Positions 48,633 to 57,897 of a stretch of 64,000 nt of DNA are shown in pieces. The notes beneath the pieces are model-generated. The model did not search any database, was not told the origin of the DNA, and saw only the letters and a program-made list of their open reading frames with translations. Positions within the stretch are counted from its first letter, which is position 1, and each line of letters begins with the position of its first letter. A program made the translations under genes and the position numbers. Source of the DNA: Allofrancisella inopinata (GTDB taxonomy: Bacteria > Pseudomonadota > Gammaproteobacteria > Francisellales > Francisellaceae); NCBI RefSeq assembly GCF_012222965.1, contig NZ_CP038241.1, positions 620,001 through 684,000 of the forward strand, given 5' to 3'.

Positions 48633-48878
48633 TTAGTCTCTTGAGATATTAGAGTGATGAATAATCCAATATATTAATAACCCCCAAACTCCAGATATCA
48701 AGCCAACCAAAATCCATATATTTTTAGGTAGCAATATTGTTGTAAGCCTTTTATCTAGGACTTTAGGTATATCTTTTGCTATAGCCAAGCCACAAAAAAT
48801 ATGTATAAGTATGGAGAAAACTGTAATTATAGGTAGGGAGTTATTTATTAGGGTTATAGAAATAGTATTGATATCCAT
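48633..48878 (-). CDS. Small two-helix membrane protein (PLD-nuclease-N-like)
   Basis: The 81-aa protein has two membrane helices (about 13-35 and 52-75) joined by a short basic loop. The second ends GVWGLLIYWIIHHS, like the PLDc_N module found at the N-terminus of cardiolipin synthases or as stand-alone short proteins. A ribosome site (AGGAAC) is present. It starts 9 bp after the LOG gene stop and is likely translated from the same message. Its function is unknown. Confidence 0.6.
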   Translation of the reverse strand: MDINTISITLINNSLPIITVFSILIHIFCGLAIAKDIPKVLDKRLTTILLPKNIWILVGLISGVWGLLIYWIIHHSNISRD

Positions 48879-48887
48879 ATTAGGTTC

Positions 48888-49601
48888 CTAAAATACGATT
48901 TTTGCATGCTCTTTAGAACTGTAGGTATTATTATAGTGCTCTTGTATAATTTCAACTACTTCTTCAGCACTATCAACTAAGGTTAATAATCCAACTTCTT
49001 GTTCTGTTATTACTCCTTTATTCACCATAGTGGTTTTAACCCAGTCTAAAAGCCCACTCCAAAATTCTTTACCAACTAATATAATTGGCATATAGGCTTT
49101 TTTCTTAGTTTGTACTAGTGTTGTTGTATCAAATAATTCATCTAATGTCCCAAATCCGCCTGGCATAACAATATATGCCATTGAGTGTTTAATAAACATT
49201 GCCTTACGGGTGAAAAAGTATCTATAAAATAAAGATATATCTTGATGACTATTTGGAACTTGCTCGAAGGGTAAGGTTATATTTAACCCTATACTAGAAG
49301 AACACCCTTGTTGGGCTCCTCTATTACTAGCTTCCATTATTCCTGAACCTCCTCCAGTAATAATGGAAAATCCACTATCAGAAAGTACTTTAGCTAGCTT
49401 CTCAGCTTGAATATAATGGTAGTCATCTTCTTTTAACCTAGCTGATCCAAATATACTTATAGCAGGAGTAATATTATCTAAGCGTTCATAACCTTCAACA
49501 AGCTCAGAAGTTATTTTCATTATATTCCAACTTGCTTTAGCACGATCAAAACTTACTTCTCCATGAGCGTTAGCTATAATTTTTTTACCTTTACATTTCA
49601 T
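48888..49601 (-). CDS. LOG family protein (nucleoside monophosphate phosphoribohydrolase-like)
   Basis: The 237-aa Rossmann-fold protein has both LOG signatures: GGGSGIMEASNRGA near 83-96 and PGGFGTLDELFD near 146-157. LOG enzymes remove ribose-5-phosphate from nucleoside monophosphates; those of plants and some bacteria release cytokinins, while others, such as E. coli PpnN, clear purine nucleotides. The N-terminal 50 residues precede the core. The substrate is not determined by sequence. It is divergent from fabI. Confidence 0.9.
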   Translation of the reverse strand: MKCKGKKIIANAHGEVSFDRAKASWNIMKITSELVEGYERLDNITPAISIFGSARLKEDDYHYIQAEKLAKVLSDSGFSIITGGGSGIMEASNRGAQQGCSSSIGLNITLPFEQVPNSHQDISLFYRYFFTRKAMFIKHSMAYIVMPGGFGTLDELFDTTTLVQTKKKAYMPIILVGKEFWSGLLDWVKTTMVNKGVITEQEVGLLTLVDSAEEVVEIIQEHYNNTYSSKEHAKIVF

Positions 49602-49749
49602 ATGTTTATTGCCTATACTGAAATTAATCTAGTGTTTTAATGTCTGATTATTTATAATTATAACTCATTAGTTTAAGGTATTCATACTATATGTCTTGTT
49701 AAGTATGTCTATTAAGTTTTAGTTAAAATCCACAAAGGAGAATGTAAAC

Positions 49750-50532
49750 ATGGGTTTTTTAAAGGGTAAAAAAATATTAATTACTGGGCTTTTAAGCAAT
49801 AAATCAATTGCCTATGGTATTGCAAAAGCTATGCATAGAGAGGGTGCGGAACTTGCATTTACATACGTAGGGCAATTTAAAGATAGAGTGGAAAAATTAT
49901 GTACAGAGTTTAATCCTGCAGCAGTCTTGCCTTGTGATGTAACCTCGGATGAAGAAATCAAAAATTTATTTGTAGACCTGAATAAAGTATGGGACGGCCT
50001 TGATGGTATCATTCACTCTATTGCATTTGCTCCTCGTGATCAGTTAGAAGGTAACTTTATTGATTGTGTTACGCGTGAAGGTTTTGCTATTGCTCATGAT
50101 ATTAGTGCATATTCTTTTGCTGCTTTAGCTAAAGAAGGCCGTCAGATGATGAAAGGTAGAAAAGCTTCTTTAGTTGCACTTACTTATATTGGTGCTGAAA
50201 AAGCTATGCCAAGCTATAATACTATGGGTGTTGCTAAAGCATCTTTAGAAGCTACTGTTAGATATACAGCATTAGCTCTAGGTGAAGATGGTATAAATGT
50301 AAATGCTGTTTCAGCTGGCCCAATTAAGACTTTAGCAGCTTCTGGTATTAGTAACTTTAAGAAAATGCTAGATTATAATGCTACAGTATCTCCACTTAAG
50401 AAAAATGTTGATGTTATGGAAGTTGGTAATACAGTTGCTTTCTTATGCTCAGATATGGCTTCTGGTATCACTGGAGAGGTTATACACGTAGATGCTGGTT
50501 ACCACTGTGTAAGTATGGGTAATGTTCTTTAA
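49750..50532 (+). CDS. fabI: Enoyl-[acyl-carrier-protein] reductase (NADH)
   Basis: FabI performs the last reduction of each fatty-acid elongation cycle. The 260-aa short-chain-dehydrogenase protein has the FabI-type nucleotide loop [13 protein letters not shown] near residue 14, IHSIAFAP near 90, and the catalytic Tyr-x6-Lys in [25 protein letters not shown] near 190 forms the mobile substrate loop. A strong ribosome site (AAGGAG) precedes the ATG. It stands alone, convergent with kdsD. Confidence 0.97.
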   Translation: MGFLKGKKILITGLLSNKSIAYGIAKAMHREGAELAFTYVGQFKDRVEKLCTEFNPAAVLPCDVTSDEEIKNLFVDLNKVWDGLDGIIHSIAFAPRDQLEGNFIDCVTREGFAIAHDISAYSFAALAKEGRQMMKGRKASLVALTYIGAEKAMPSYNTMGVAKASLEATVRYTALALGEDGINVNAVSAGPIKTLAASGISNFKKMLDYNATVSPLKKNVDVMEVGNTVAFLCSDMASGITGEVIHVDAGYHCVSMGNVL

Positions 50533-50588
50533 GCTTTCTACCTGCTAATTTTTGATTTAAAACTAGAAGTAATACCCATTTAGAGTAG

Positions 50589-51557
50589 TTATTTCAAACC
50601 TAATTTCACTAAATCATGCATATTTACTACTCCTAATATATTTTTATCGTTATCAATCACAGCAAGATTTGTTATTGCAAATTCTTCCATTTTTTCCAAT
50701 GCTGTGACGGCCATATCATCTTTTAGAATGGTTTTTGGATTTTTACTCATAACTTGGTTGATAGAAACTTGGGAGTCAAAACTTTCTGTTTCAAATATTC
50801 TTCTTAAATCACCATCAGTAAAAATACCTAAAAGTTTATTATTTTCGGCAATTAACGTATTACCTATACCTTTATCACTAATTTCTAAAATCGCTTTACG
50901 AATAGTATCTGTAGATTTAACCTTTGGAATCTCATCACCTTTACGCATAATATTCTCTACTTTTAATGTTAATTTTTTACCAAGCGAACCACTAGGATGA
51001 GAAAAAGCAAAATCCCTAGCGGAGAAGTTCTTTGCCTTTAGTAAAGCTATGGCTAAAGCGTCACCTAATACTAAAGTTGCAGTAGTGCTTGATGTTGGAG
51101 CTAAGTTTAGCGGGCAAGCTTCTTTATCAACGTGTAAATTAAGTATTACATCACTACTTTTAGCCATCATAGAATCTTCATTACTAGTAATAGTTATTAT
51201 AGGAATATCTAAGTGCTTTAACATAGGCATTAATCCCATTATTTCAGTTGAGTTGCCAGAGTTTGATATGGCTATTAAGATATCATTAGATGTTATCATT
51301 CCAAAGTCTCCATGACCTGCTTCACCAGGGTGAACAAAAAATGCAGGAGTACCAGTACTAGCTAAAGTCGCAGCTATTTTTTTTCCAATATGACCTGATT
51401 TACCCATCCCTGTTATAATGACACGACCGTGCTTATTAGCTAAAATAATTTTACATGCGCGCTCGAATTCACTATTAATGGCATTTTTTAGTTTTTCTAG
51501 AGCTTTAATTTCAAGTTCAAAGGTTTTTTTTGCATTTTCAATATAATTTCTACTCAT
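50589..51557 (-). CDS. kdsD: D-arabinose 5-phosphate isomerase
   Basis: KdsD makes arabinose-5-phosphate for KDO of lipopolysaccharide. The 322-aa protein joins a SIS isomerase domain (about 30-195; GMGKSGHIGKKIAATLASTGTP and HGDFGMI motifs) to two CBS domains (about 205-320). KdsD and GutQ share this layout; absence of sorbitol genes favours the LPS role. No other KDO gene is adjacent. It is divergent from rpe across about 130 bp. Confidence 0.93.
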   Translation of the reverse strand: MSRNYIENAKKTFELEIKALEKLKNAINSEFERACKIILANKHGRVIITGMGKSGHIGKKIAATLASTGTPAFFVHPGEAGHGDFGMITSNDILIAISNSGNSTEIMGLMPMLKHLDIPIITITSNEDSMMAKSSDVILNLHVDKEACPLNLAPTSSTTATLVLGDALAIALLKAKNFSARDFAFSHPSGSLGKKLTLKVENIMRKGDEIPKVKSTDTIRKAILEISDKGIGNTLIAENNKLLGIFTDGDLRRIFETESFDSQVSINQVMSKNPKTILKDDMAVTALEKMEEFAITNLAVIDNDKNILGVVNMHDLVKLGLK

Positions 51558-51687
51558 ATCTCATAGTCTCTTAGAATAAAATAATTAACTAGCTTCTGTA
51601 TTATAGTTTTAGAAACCCAATAGCTCAAATATTTTATATGATTATGTTAGAATTGAATTTTATTTTGTTACATATGAGAAATTAGGT

Positions 51688-52377
51688 ATGCAGGATTTTC
51701 AGATTAACCCATCTATTTTGTCTGCTGATTTAGCTAGATTAGGAGATGATGTTAAAAGTGTTTTGCTGGCTGGTGCTAATAATATTCATTTTGATGTGAT
51801 GGATAACCATTATGTGCCAAATCTTACTTTTGGCCCAATGGTTCTAAAAGCTCTTAGAGATTATGGTATAACTGCAGGAATCGATGTGCATCTGATGGTT
51901 AAGCCAGTTGATAGTTTGATTGAAAGCTTTGCTAAAGCTGGGGCTAGTAGTATAGTTTTTCATCCGGAAGCTAGTGAGCATGTTGATAGAAGTTTACAGT
52001 TGATTAAATCTTTTGGGATACAAGCAGGTCTTGCTTTGAACCCCGCAACAAGTTTGGAATGTTTAAAATATGTTCAGACACACATTGATAGAGTATTGTT
52101 AATGTCAGTAAACCCTGGGTTTGGTGGACAGAAATTTATTCCAGCTACATTGAAAAAAGCAAAAGAAGTTTCCCAGTGGATAAACACTACTGGTAAAGAC
52201 ATCCTTTTAGAAATTGATGGCGGTGTGAATATTGATAATATTGCTGAAATAGCTAGTTGTGGGGTCAATGCGTTTGTAGCAGGTTCTGCTATTTTTAATT
52301 CTGGTAGTTATGAAATAACAATAGCTAATATGAAACATGAGCTTGAGAAAGTTAATAATGGGAGCGTTGCAAACTAA
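51688..52377 (+). CDS. rpe: Ribulose-phosphate 3-epimerase
   Basis: Rpe interconverts ribulose-5-phosphate and xylulose-5-phosphate. The 229-aa TIM barrel shows [14 protein letters not shown] at the start, [17 protein letters not shown] near 31-47 with metal and acid residues, [11 protein letters not shown] near 140-150, and DGGVNIDN near 178. Its last residues, GSVAN, and its stop codon are encoded by the family B element inserted at 52359. Without the insertion the frame would end in NNL and stop. The fold is complete before this point, so activity should be intact. Confidence 0.96.
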   Translation: MQDFQINPSILSADLARLGDDVKSVLLAGANNIHFDVMDNHYVPNLTFGPMVLKALRDYGITAGIDVHLMVKPVDSLIESFAKAGASSIVFHPEASEHVDRSLQLIKSFGIQAGLALNPATSLECLKYVQTHIDRVLLMSVNPGFGGQKFIPATLKKAKEVSQWINTTGKDILLEIDGGVNIDNIAEIASCGVNAFVAGSAIFNSGSYEITIANMKHELEKVNNGSVAN

Positions 52378-52501
52378 AATTATATGTTTCTAACTGTGTT
52401 AAAAACATTCTCAAAATGCTCATTTACTACATGTAAACTGCGCTTTTTCGAATATTTTTGCCTTGTTACTACCCATCTAATTCCAGCTTGCAACAGTCCC
52501 A
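52359..52501. mobile_element. MITE-like element, family B, copy 3 (143 bp), inserted in rpe 3' end
   Basis: The element has the same length and nearly the same sequence as the copy at 41549. The ends TGGGAGCGTTGCAA and TGGGACTGTTGCAA (inverted) differ by two bases. TAA direct repeats flank it at 52356-52358 and 52502-52504. The left 19 bp are coding for rpe and include its stop codon (52375-52377). Confidence 0.9.
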
Positions 52502-52548
52502 TAATTTATAAGTTAATATAAATATCTTTATTGGAAACCTAAAAAATA

Positions 52549-53214
52549 ATGAAAACATATATATTTGATTTAGACAACACCCTTTATTCTTATAAAAATG
52601 GTCTATTTGATAGCCAACTTGAAAGAATGCGTGAGTATATAAAAATTAAGTTGAAAATTTCAGATGACGAAAAAGCTGATGCTATTAGAGATGAATTATA
52701 TTATGAATGTGGCTCAACCATGCTGGGGCTTATGAGATACCATAATATTGATTATAAAGAATATCTAAATTTTATCGATGATATTGATATTGGCCATTTT
52801 CAACCTAATCTAAAGCTTAATAGTCATCTAAGGACTCTCAAAAATACTAGTAACGTTTATGTTTTTACTAATGCTTCTAATTTTCATGCAGATAGGGTTA
52901 TGAAGCAGTTTGGGCTAGATAACCTGTTTCATGGAGTATTGACATTGGAAGATACAGAATTAGTTGCTAAACCTAAAGAAAAATATTTTGAAGTTGGTAA
53001 AAATAAGTTTGGCATTGACTTTAGTAAAGCTATCTTTTTTGAAGATTCATCTCATAATCTAGTAACAGCTAAATATTTAGGTATGGAAACGGTTCTTATA
53101 CATGCAGATGACAAAAAATCTGCTGTTAATTTTTATGAAAGTCAAGAAATTGATTATTATGTCAAAGACGTAGAATCTTTCTTAGAGGGTGACTACATTG
53201 CTACCAGGAATTAA
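52549..53214 (+). CDS. HAD-family hydrolase, pyrimidine 5'-nucleotidase-like
   Basis: The 221-aa protein begins YIFDLDNTLYSYKNGLF, where the nucleophile and acid are the first and third Asp-position residues of DLDNT. Motif II is VFTNAS near 104, the Lys appears in VAKPKEKYFE near 143, and motif IV is FFEDSSHN near 164. The YSYKNGLFDSQLERMREYI stretch matches SDT1/Phm8-like pyrimidine nucleotidases. No ribosome site is clear, and the gene lies just after a repeat element. It overlaps the end of the convergent PfkB gene by 14 bp. Confidence 0.85.
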   Translation: MKTYIFDLDNTLYSYKNGLFDSQLERMREYIKIKLKISDDEKADAIRDELYYECGSTMLGLMRYHNIDYKEYLNFIDDIDIGHFQPNLKLNSHLRTLKNTSNVYVFTNASNFHADRVMKQFGLDNLFHGVLTLEDTELVAKPKEKYFEVGKNKFGIDFSKAIFFEDSSHNLVTAKYLGMETVLIHADDKKSAVNFYESQEIDYYVKDVESFLEGDYIATRN

Positions 53215-54313
53215 TAGAGATTTTAGAGTCTAACTCAGTATCAATCTTTGATTTCATTTTATCCAGGTCTGCTATATGTTGTAATCCAGATTTAGCATCG
53301 GGATGTTGAATTACCTGGCAAGCATTTATTAAAGCATATTTTATAGCTTCTTCTATAGCTAAGCCTTTGTATATATTAGCACAAAAAGTTGAGCTAAAAG
53401 CGTCACCAGCTCCTAGGGTATTAACTACGTTACTGACATTAAGAGACTGACTGTGGTAAAATTTATCTTTAGTAGCTGCATAAACACCATTAGCTCCATC
53501 AGTAACAACAATTATTTTAGGGCCAAGATCTAGACAGATCTTAAAAAAATCTTTTAACCTAAATGTGGCATTTAGGAAATCGCTATTTTCTTCATCCAGA
53601 TTAGGCTGCTCTAGTCTATCTGTAGACTTGGTAATGCCTTGATCATCAATAGATAATAAAGAAAGCATCAGCTTTTGAGCTTCTTGGTAGTTTAGTACTA
53701 GTATATCTATTCCAAACATAGAGTCCTTAATAAAACTCTCTCCGATACTGAGTTGGCTTGATCCTGGATTGATAGCTACTTTAGTATTATTTTGTGAAGC
53801 TAATTTTACTATTTCTGGGAGCCTAGCAGCAGAAGATTTACTTAAAGAGGTTATGTATATAAAGTCACTTTGAATTATTGCTTGAGTAGGTAAATCATCT
53901 TTTAATATATCTTTATTAGCTCCTCTATAGGCAAATATTGTCCGATCACCACTTAAAGTTGGTATTACGTAAGACGTTGCAGTCCCATACTTGTTGGAGT
54001 AACGAATATTTGAGATATCTATATCAAAATCTTTTAGTTCTTGAATGATTTTCTCACCAGCAATATCTTTACCAATTTTTCCAAAGAAACTAACATCAAG
54101 GTTTTGTTTTTTGAAAGAAACAGCAGCGTTTGTAGCACCACCTCCTGTAAAAGAATTATGCTCTTTAACTTCAATTTTAGCACCTTCTTCTAACAGCATG
54201 AAAGATTGAGTATTATCTTTTTTTTGCATGTTCATGGTAAACATTTCCTCGTACTGTATTATAGTATCTAGGGTTGCTCCACCTATGGTTAAAACTTTTA
54301 TAGTTTTGCTCAT
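53201..54313 (-). CDS. PfkB/ribokinase-family sugar or nucleoside kinase
   Basis: The 370-aa protein carries both PfkB signatures: GGGATNAAVSFKKQN near 57-71 and the catalytic NTLGAGDAFSSTF near 305-317, with the anion hole and base Asp of GAGD. It is longer than ribokinase (about 310 aa); an insert around 205-240 rich in Asp and Glu accounts for much of this. Adenosine kinase or a ribokinase-like activity are the main options and cannot be told apart by eye. It is divergent from the cyanophycinase gene. Confidence 0.85.
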   Translation of the reverse strand: MSKTIKVLTIGGATLDTIIQYEEMFTMNMQKKDNTQSFMLLEEGAKIEVKEHNSFTGGGATNAAVSFKKQNLDVSFFGKIGKDIAGEKIIQELKDFDIDISNIRYSNKYGTATSYVIPTLSGDRTIFAYRGANKDILKDDLPTQAIIQSDFIYITSLSKSSAARLPEIVKLASQNNTKVAINPGSSQLSIGESFIKDSMFGIDILVLNYQEAQKLMLSLLSIDDQGITKSTDRLEQPNLDEENSDFLNATFRLKDFFKICLDLGPKIIVVTDGANGVYAATKDKFYHSQSLNVSNVVNTLGAGDAFSSTFCANIYKGLAIEEAIKYALINACQVIQHPDAKSGLQHIADLDKMKSKIDTELDSKISINSW

Positions 54314-54518
54314 TTTTAAATTTAAAAATCATTTTTTAGTACTTTAGGAATAGCATATCATCAAATTTTGATAGCGTAAATGACCTTGGTGGTTATAAAA
54401 GTAAAACTCTTTACGAGAAACAGATCATTTTTTATAGAAAAGTCTGTAATTACTTAGTATTATTTTATAAAAATGTATTATTTCTAACAAAAGTTAAAAT
54501 AAATAGGAGAATATTTAG

Positions 54519-55334
54519 ATGCCTTCTAAGTCGGTTGCAAAAGATCAACGTGGATTTATTATGCCAATAGGGGGAGGAGAAGATAAGTTTGCATGCCCTA
54601 CAGTTTTAGAAAAATTCGTAGATTTATCTGGAGGTAAAGATGCTAAAATCGCTGTAATACCTACAGCGTCTAAACTTCCCGATACGGGAGATATTTATGT
54701 TGATATTTTTACTAAAATGGGAGTAAAAGAAATTCATAACCTAAAGATAGAAACCCGCTTAGAAGCTACTAATAAAGAACATCAAGATAAATTGTCTGAA
54801 TGTACTGGTATATTTATGACAGGTGGGAATCAATTACTATTGTCAACTACTTTAGGAGGCACTCCAATAGCCCAACTTATTCGAAAATTAAACGCAGAAG
54901 GCGTTAATGTAGCTGGCACTTCAGCTGGAGCTGCTTTTATCTCTGGATTTATGATAGCAGGAGGTCAAGCTGGTCTTATGCCTAGGTGTAATATGGTAAA
55001 TTTAGCACCAGGTTTAGGTCTAACAAATAAACTTTTAGTAGATCAGCACTTTTCTCAAAGAGATAGGTTAGGTAGGTTATTAGCAGCGCTTTCTTATAAT
55101 CCATATATGGTCGGTGTGGGTATTGACGAAGATACAGCAGCACTTTTAAATTCTTATAATGTGATAGAAGTTATAGGTTCTGGTATGGTGACAATTATAG
55201 ATTTTTCACATCTTAAGCATTCATCGTTACATAACGCTCGCAATAATGCGCCTATAAGTTTAGTTGATATTCGTATGCATATGTTATTAGAAGGTCAAAA
55301 GTTCGATTTAAATACTTCTCTAGTGGATTTTTAA
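54519..55334 (+). CDS. cphB: Cyanophycinase
   Basis: Cyanophycinase is a serine exopeptidase that releases beta-Asp-Arg dipeptides from cyanophycin. The 271-aa protein has the typical N-terminal block FIMPIGGGEDK, the TGGNQ loop near 101-105, and the nucleophile Ser135 in GTSAGAAF. It has no signal peptide, so it acts inside the cell, as needed for recycling a storage granule. The ribosome site TAGGAGA precedes it. The next gene, an isoaspartyl peptidase, begins 39 bp later and would split the released dipeptide. Confidence 0.93.
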   Translation: MPSKSVAKDQRGFIMPIGGGEDKFACPTVLEKFVDLSGGKDAKIAVIPTASKLPDTGDIYVDIFTKMGVKEIHNLKIETRLEATNKEHQDKLSECTGIFMTGGNQLLLSTTLGGTPIAQLIRKLNAEGVNVAGTSAGAAFISGFMIAGGQAGLMPRCNMVNLAPGLGLTNKLLVDQHFSQRDRLGRLLAALSYNPYMVGVGIDEDTAALLNSYNVIEVIGSGMVTIIDFSHLKHSSLHNARNNAPISLVDIRMHMLLEGQKFDLNTSLVDF

Positions 55335-55373
55335 TTTAAGATTCTTTTTATTGTAAGCTGGGAGTAGTTTATT

Positions 55374-56225
55374 ATGCAAAAAATTATTATTCATGGTGGC
55401 TGTGGAGCAAGAGAGGATAAAAATACTTCTTTTATTGAATACCATAATCATCTGTTACCTATAGTTGAAAAATCTTATGAATATTTAAAGCAAACTGATG
55501 ACGCTAATAAAGCGGCAATATTTGCGGCTAAGCTTTTAGAGGATGATGAAATCTTTAATGCAGGAACTGGCTCAAGGGTCCAGCAGGATGGTCAAATTAG
55601 AATGTCCGCTTCGATAATGGATAGTAAGCAACAAAAATTTGCTGGGGTCATTAATATCCAAAATATTAAGAACCCTATAGAAGTTGCAAATAGACTGATG
55701 CAGCAGCACCACAGCATTTTAGCAGCAGAGCAAGCTACTGATTTTGCTCATAATATCATGAAATTACCTAAATATGAGCCTATGACACCTAAAAGATATA
55801 AAGAATATCTAGAGTCAATAAAAGGATATACTGGTACTATAGGTGTAGTAGCTTTAGATTCTACAGGAAAAATCTGTGCCATAACATCTACAGGTGGAGC
55901 AGGGTTTGAGTATCCAGGGCGTGTAGGAGATAGTCCAACAGTTGCTGGTAATTTTGCCACAAAAGAAATGGGTATTTCTTGTACAGGTATAGGTGAGCAT
56001 ATTGTTAATCAAGCTGTAGCAGCTAAAGTATGTACTCGTGTAAAAGATGGCATGAGCTTAAAAGAAGCTGTGGATAGATCCATTGCTGAAAGCAATAGTC
56101 TAGGTGATTATGTGGGATTAATAGCTACTGATAAAAAAGGCAATATCTATTCAGGATCTACTGATATAGCTCAAACATTGTACGCATATGCTGAAGAAGG
56201 ACAATTTAAAACATTTTATCAGTAA
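55374..56225 (+). CDS. iaaA: Isoaspartyl peptidase / type III asparaginase
   Basis: This Ntn-hydrolase cleaves beta-aspartyl dipeptides and some asparagine. The 283-aa precursor has the N-terminal IIIHGGCGA and the autocleavage site Gly154-Thr155 in TGTIGVVALDSTG; Thr155 becomes the nucleophile of the beta subunit. The HGG, FNAGTGS and RVGDSP motifs of plant-type asparaginases are present. It follows cyanophycinase by 39 bp, which fits hydrolysis of beta-Asp-Arg to free Asp and Arg. Confidence 0.93.
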   Translation: MQKIIIHGGCGAREDKNTSFIEYHNHLLPIVEKSYEYLKQTDDANKAAIFAAKLLEDDEIFNAGTGSRVQQDGQIRMSASIMDSKQQKFAGVINIQNIKNPIEVANRLMQQHHSILAAEQATDFAHNIMKLPKYEPMTPKRYKEYLESIKGYTGTIGVVALDSTGKICAITSTGGAGFEYPGRVGDSPTVAGNFATKEMGISCTGIGEHIVNQAVAAKVCTRVKDGMSLKEAVDRSIAESNSLGDYVGLIATDKKGNIYSGSTDIAQTLYAYAEEGQFKTFYQ

Positions 56226-56242
56226 AATATTATAAAAACATA

Positions 56243-56272
56243 TTGACTTAAAAGCATTTGTATAGTTATAAT
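56243..56272 (+). promoter_or_regulatory. Predicted sigma-70 promoter of the tRNA operon
   Basis: TTGACT (56243-56248) and a perfect TATAAT (56267-56272) are 18 bp apart. The predicted start lies a few bases before the first tRNA at 56283, typical for a stable-RNA operon. Confidence 0.75.
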
Positions 56273-56282
56273 ATACGTCATT

Positions 56283-56358
<76 letters not shown>

Positions 56359-56373
56359 TTATTAAGTTATTGT

Positions 56374-56450
<77 letters not shown>

Positions 56451-56459
56451 TTGTTTGAT

Positions 56460-56536
56460 GCGTCCGTAGCTCATCTGGATAGAGCATCGGCCTTCTAAGC
56501 CGAGGGTAGCAGGTTCAAATCCTGCCGGACGTGCCA
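56460..56536 (+). tRNA. tRNA-Arg (anticodon TCT)
   Basis: This 77-nt cloverleaf has acceptor stem GCGTCCG with CGGACGT (one G-T pair), anticodon loop CTTCTAA giving TCT, and encoded CCA. It reads AGA and AGG, the favoured Arg codons in this AT-rich genome. Confidence 0.96.
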
Positions 56537-56559
56537 TTACGAATATTGCAATTTGTAAT

Positions 56560-56636
56560 GGTGGTTGTAGCTCAGTTGGTAGAGCCCCGGATTGTGATTC
56601 CGGTTGTCGTGGGTTCAAGTCCCATCAATCACCCCA
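56560..56636 (+). tRNA. tRNA-His (anticodon GTG)
   Basis: The anticodon loop TTGTGAT gives GTG. The gene encodes the extra G at position -1 (56560) opposite C73, the identity element for HisRS, then acceptor stem GTGGTTG with CAATCAC and CCA. Annotated without G-1 it begins at 56561. Confidence 0.97.
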
Positions 56637-56642
56637 GTTATT

Positions 56643-56725
56643 GCGGACGTGGCGAAATTGGTAGACGCACTGGATTTAGGTTCCAGCGGGTGACCGTGGG
56701 AGTTCGAGTCTCCCCGTCCGCACCA
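56643..56725 (+). tRNA. tRNA-Leu (anticodon TAG)
   Basis: This 83-nt class II tRNA has acceptor stem GCGGACG with CGTCCGC, anticodon loop TTTAGGT giving TAG, a long variable arm and encoded CCA. It is last in the array. An AT-only stem-loop at 56773-56799 lies downstream but has no T-tail, so the terminator is unclear. Confidence 0.97.
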
Positions 56726-56819
56726 TAAAGGTATTTCATAAAGTTTTATTTTGTATCATAAACCCACAAAATAAATAAACGTTTTGAAATGGTTTATTTA
56801 AACCTTTTAAGATGTTATC

Positions 56820-57830
56820 ATGATTCTAGTTTTATTTTGTAATAGATTTATTTTGCTAGATTTTAAGTCTTTAAAATTATTTGGTATATTTGTGGGAGTC
56901 CTATCAGGTGTCCTGTGGGGCCTTAATGATGTATATATCAATATTTTTAGTATTAAAATAGAAATTCTATCAACAGGACTGTTAACTATAATTTTTTCTT
57001 TACTCTTAGCTGCTGTGCAAGATACTTCATCTTGTTTGGCTATATTTGGATACCATTATTTTAGTTCTCCAAAAACTTTTTTTACTAGAATTAGATCTTT
57101 AAAGAAAATCTTTTGGGTATTGTGTTTAGCGGCTATTTTTGCGGGCCCTTTAGGAATGGTTGCTGGTATAGTTGGTATATCATATGCTGGACCTATTTAT
57201 GCTGGGGTTGTCACTTCATGTTATCCGATAGTGGCTCTTTTTTTAGCAATATGTTTTTTAAAAGAAAAACCAACAAATTTAAAAATACTTGGCATATTAC
57301 TATCAGTTTTGGCCGTTATATTTATATCAATTGCTGGTGAGCGTCATGGAGGCAGTAAAACATTAATTGGCATTATGTTTGCTCTTTGTGCAATGCTTGG
57401 GTGGGGGCTAGAATCAATTTTATTTTCATTGGCCTTAAAAAAGGCTACTGAAAATCATAGTTCATTTTTATTAGCTACAAGGCAGTTTTGTTCAGCAATA
57501 TCTTATTTAGTTTGCTTAACTTTTATTTGTATATTTTTTCCTTTAGAATTTTTAAAAGTGGTGGAAAACTTTTTCATGATAAAAATGCTTATCATATGTG
57601 TGATGTCTGCTATGGCATCATATATCGCTTACTATTATGCTATAAAGCGTATAGGAGCAAGTCTAGGAACTACTTTTAATGCTACATTTATTTTTTGGGC
57701 GGGTGTTTTTAGTATAATTTTTCACCTTGAGAAAGTAACTGCGAACTTTATTATTTGGGGTATTGTGCTTATCATAGGTATTTATTTTGCTACTAAAGGG
57801 ACTATCAAAAATTTTAAATTAGCTCATTAG
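56820..57830 (+). CDS. EamA/DMT-family transporter
   Basis: The 336-aa protein has about ten membrane helices in two EamA-like halves (about 22-165 and 178-330). Typical motifs are GVLSGVLWGLNDV at the start of the first half, YAGPIYAGVVTSCYPIVALFLA, and ALCAMLGWGLESILFSLALK in the second. Substrates of this superfamily range from amino acids to nucleotide sugars, and none can be picked here. The first 20 residues are atypical and no ribosome site is seen, so the true start may be later. It lies directly upstream of capBCA. Confidence 0.85.
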   Translation: MILVLFCNRFILLDFKSLKLFGIFVGVLSGVLWGLNDVYINIFSIKIEILSTGLLTIIFSLLLAAVQDTSSCLAIFGYHYFSSPKTFFTRIRSLKKIFWVLCLAAIFAGPLGMVAGIVGISYAGPIYAGVVTSCYPIVALFLAICFLKEKPTNLKILGILLSVLAVIFISIAGERHGGSKTLIGIMFALCAMLGWGLESILFSLALKKATENHSSFLLATRQFCSAISYLVCLTFICIFFPLEFLKVVENFFMIKMLIICVMSAMASYIAYYYAIKRIGASLGTTFNATFIFWAGVFSIIFHLEKVTANFIIWGIVLIIGIYFATKGTIKNFKLAH

Positions 57831-57850
57831 CTTTTGATAAGCTAGCTTTT
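57828..57850 (+). terminator. Weak hairpin at the DMT-transporter stop codon
   Basis: TAGCTT and AAGCTA pair around the loop TTGAT, followed by GCTTTT. The stop codon lies in the stem. The stem is short, and the loop overlaps a possible -35 box (TTGATA, 57834-57839) of a cap promoter, so a regulatory role is as likely as termination. Confidence 0.3.
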
Positions 57851-57897
57851 ATGATATATTAGGAAAAGAAGTTTTAAAGGGATAAAAGGGGTTTATT

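Noticed and set aside
56773-56799. Stem-loop after the tRNA array as a terminator
   Set aside because: The 8-bp stem is almost all A-T, the loop is 11 nt and no T-tract follows.
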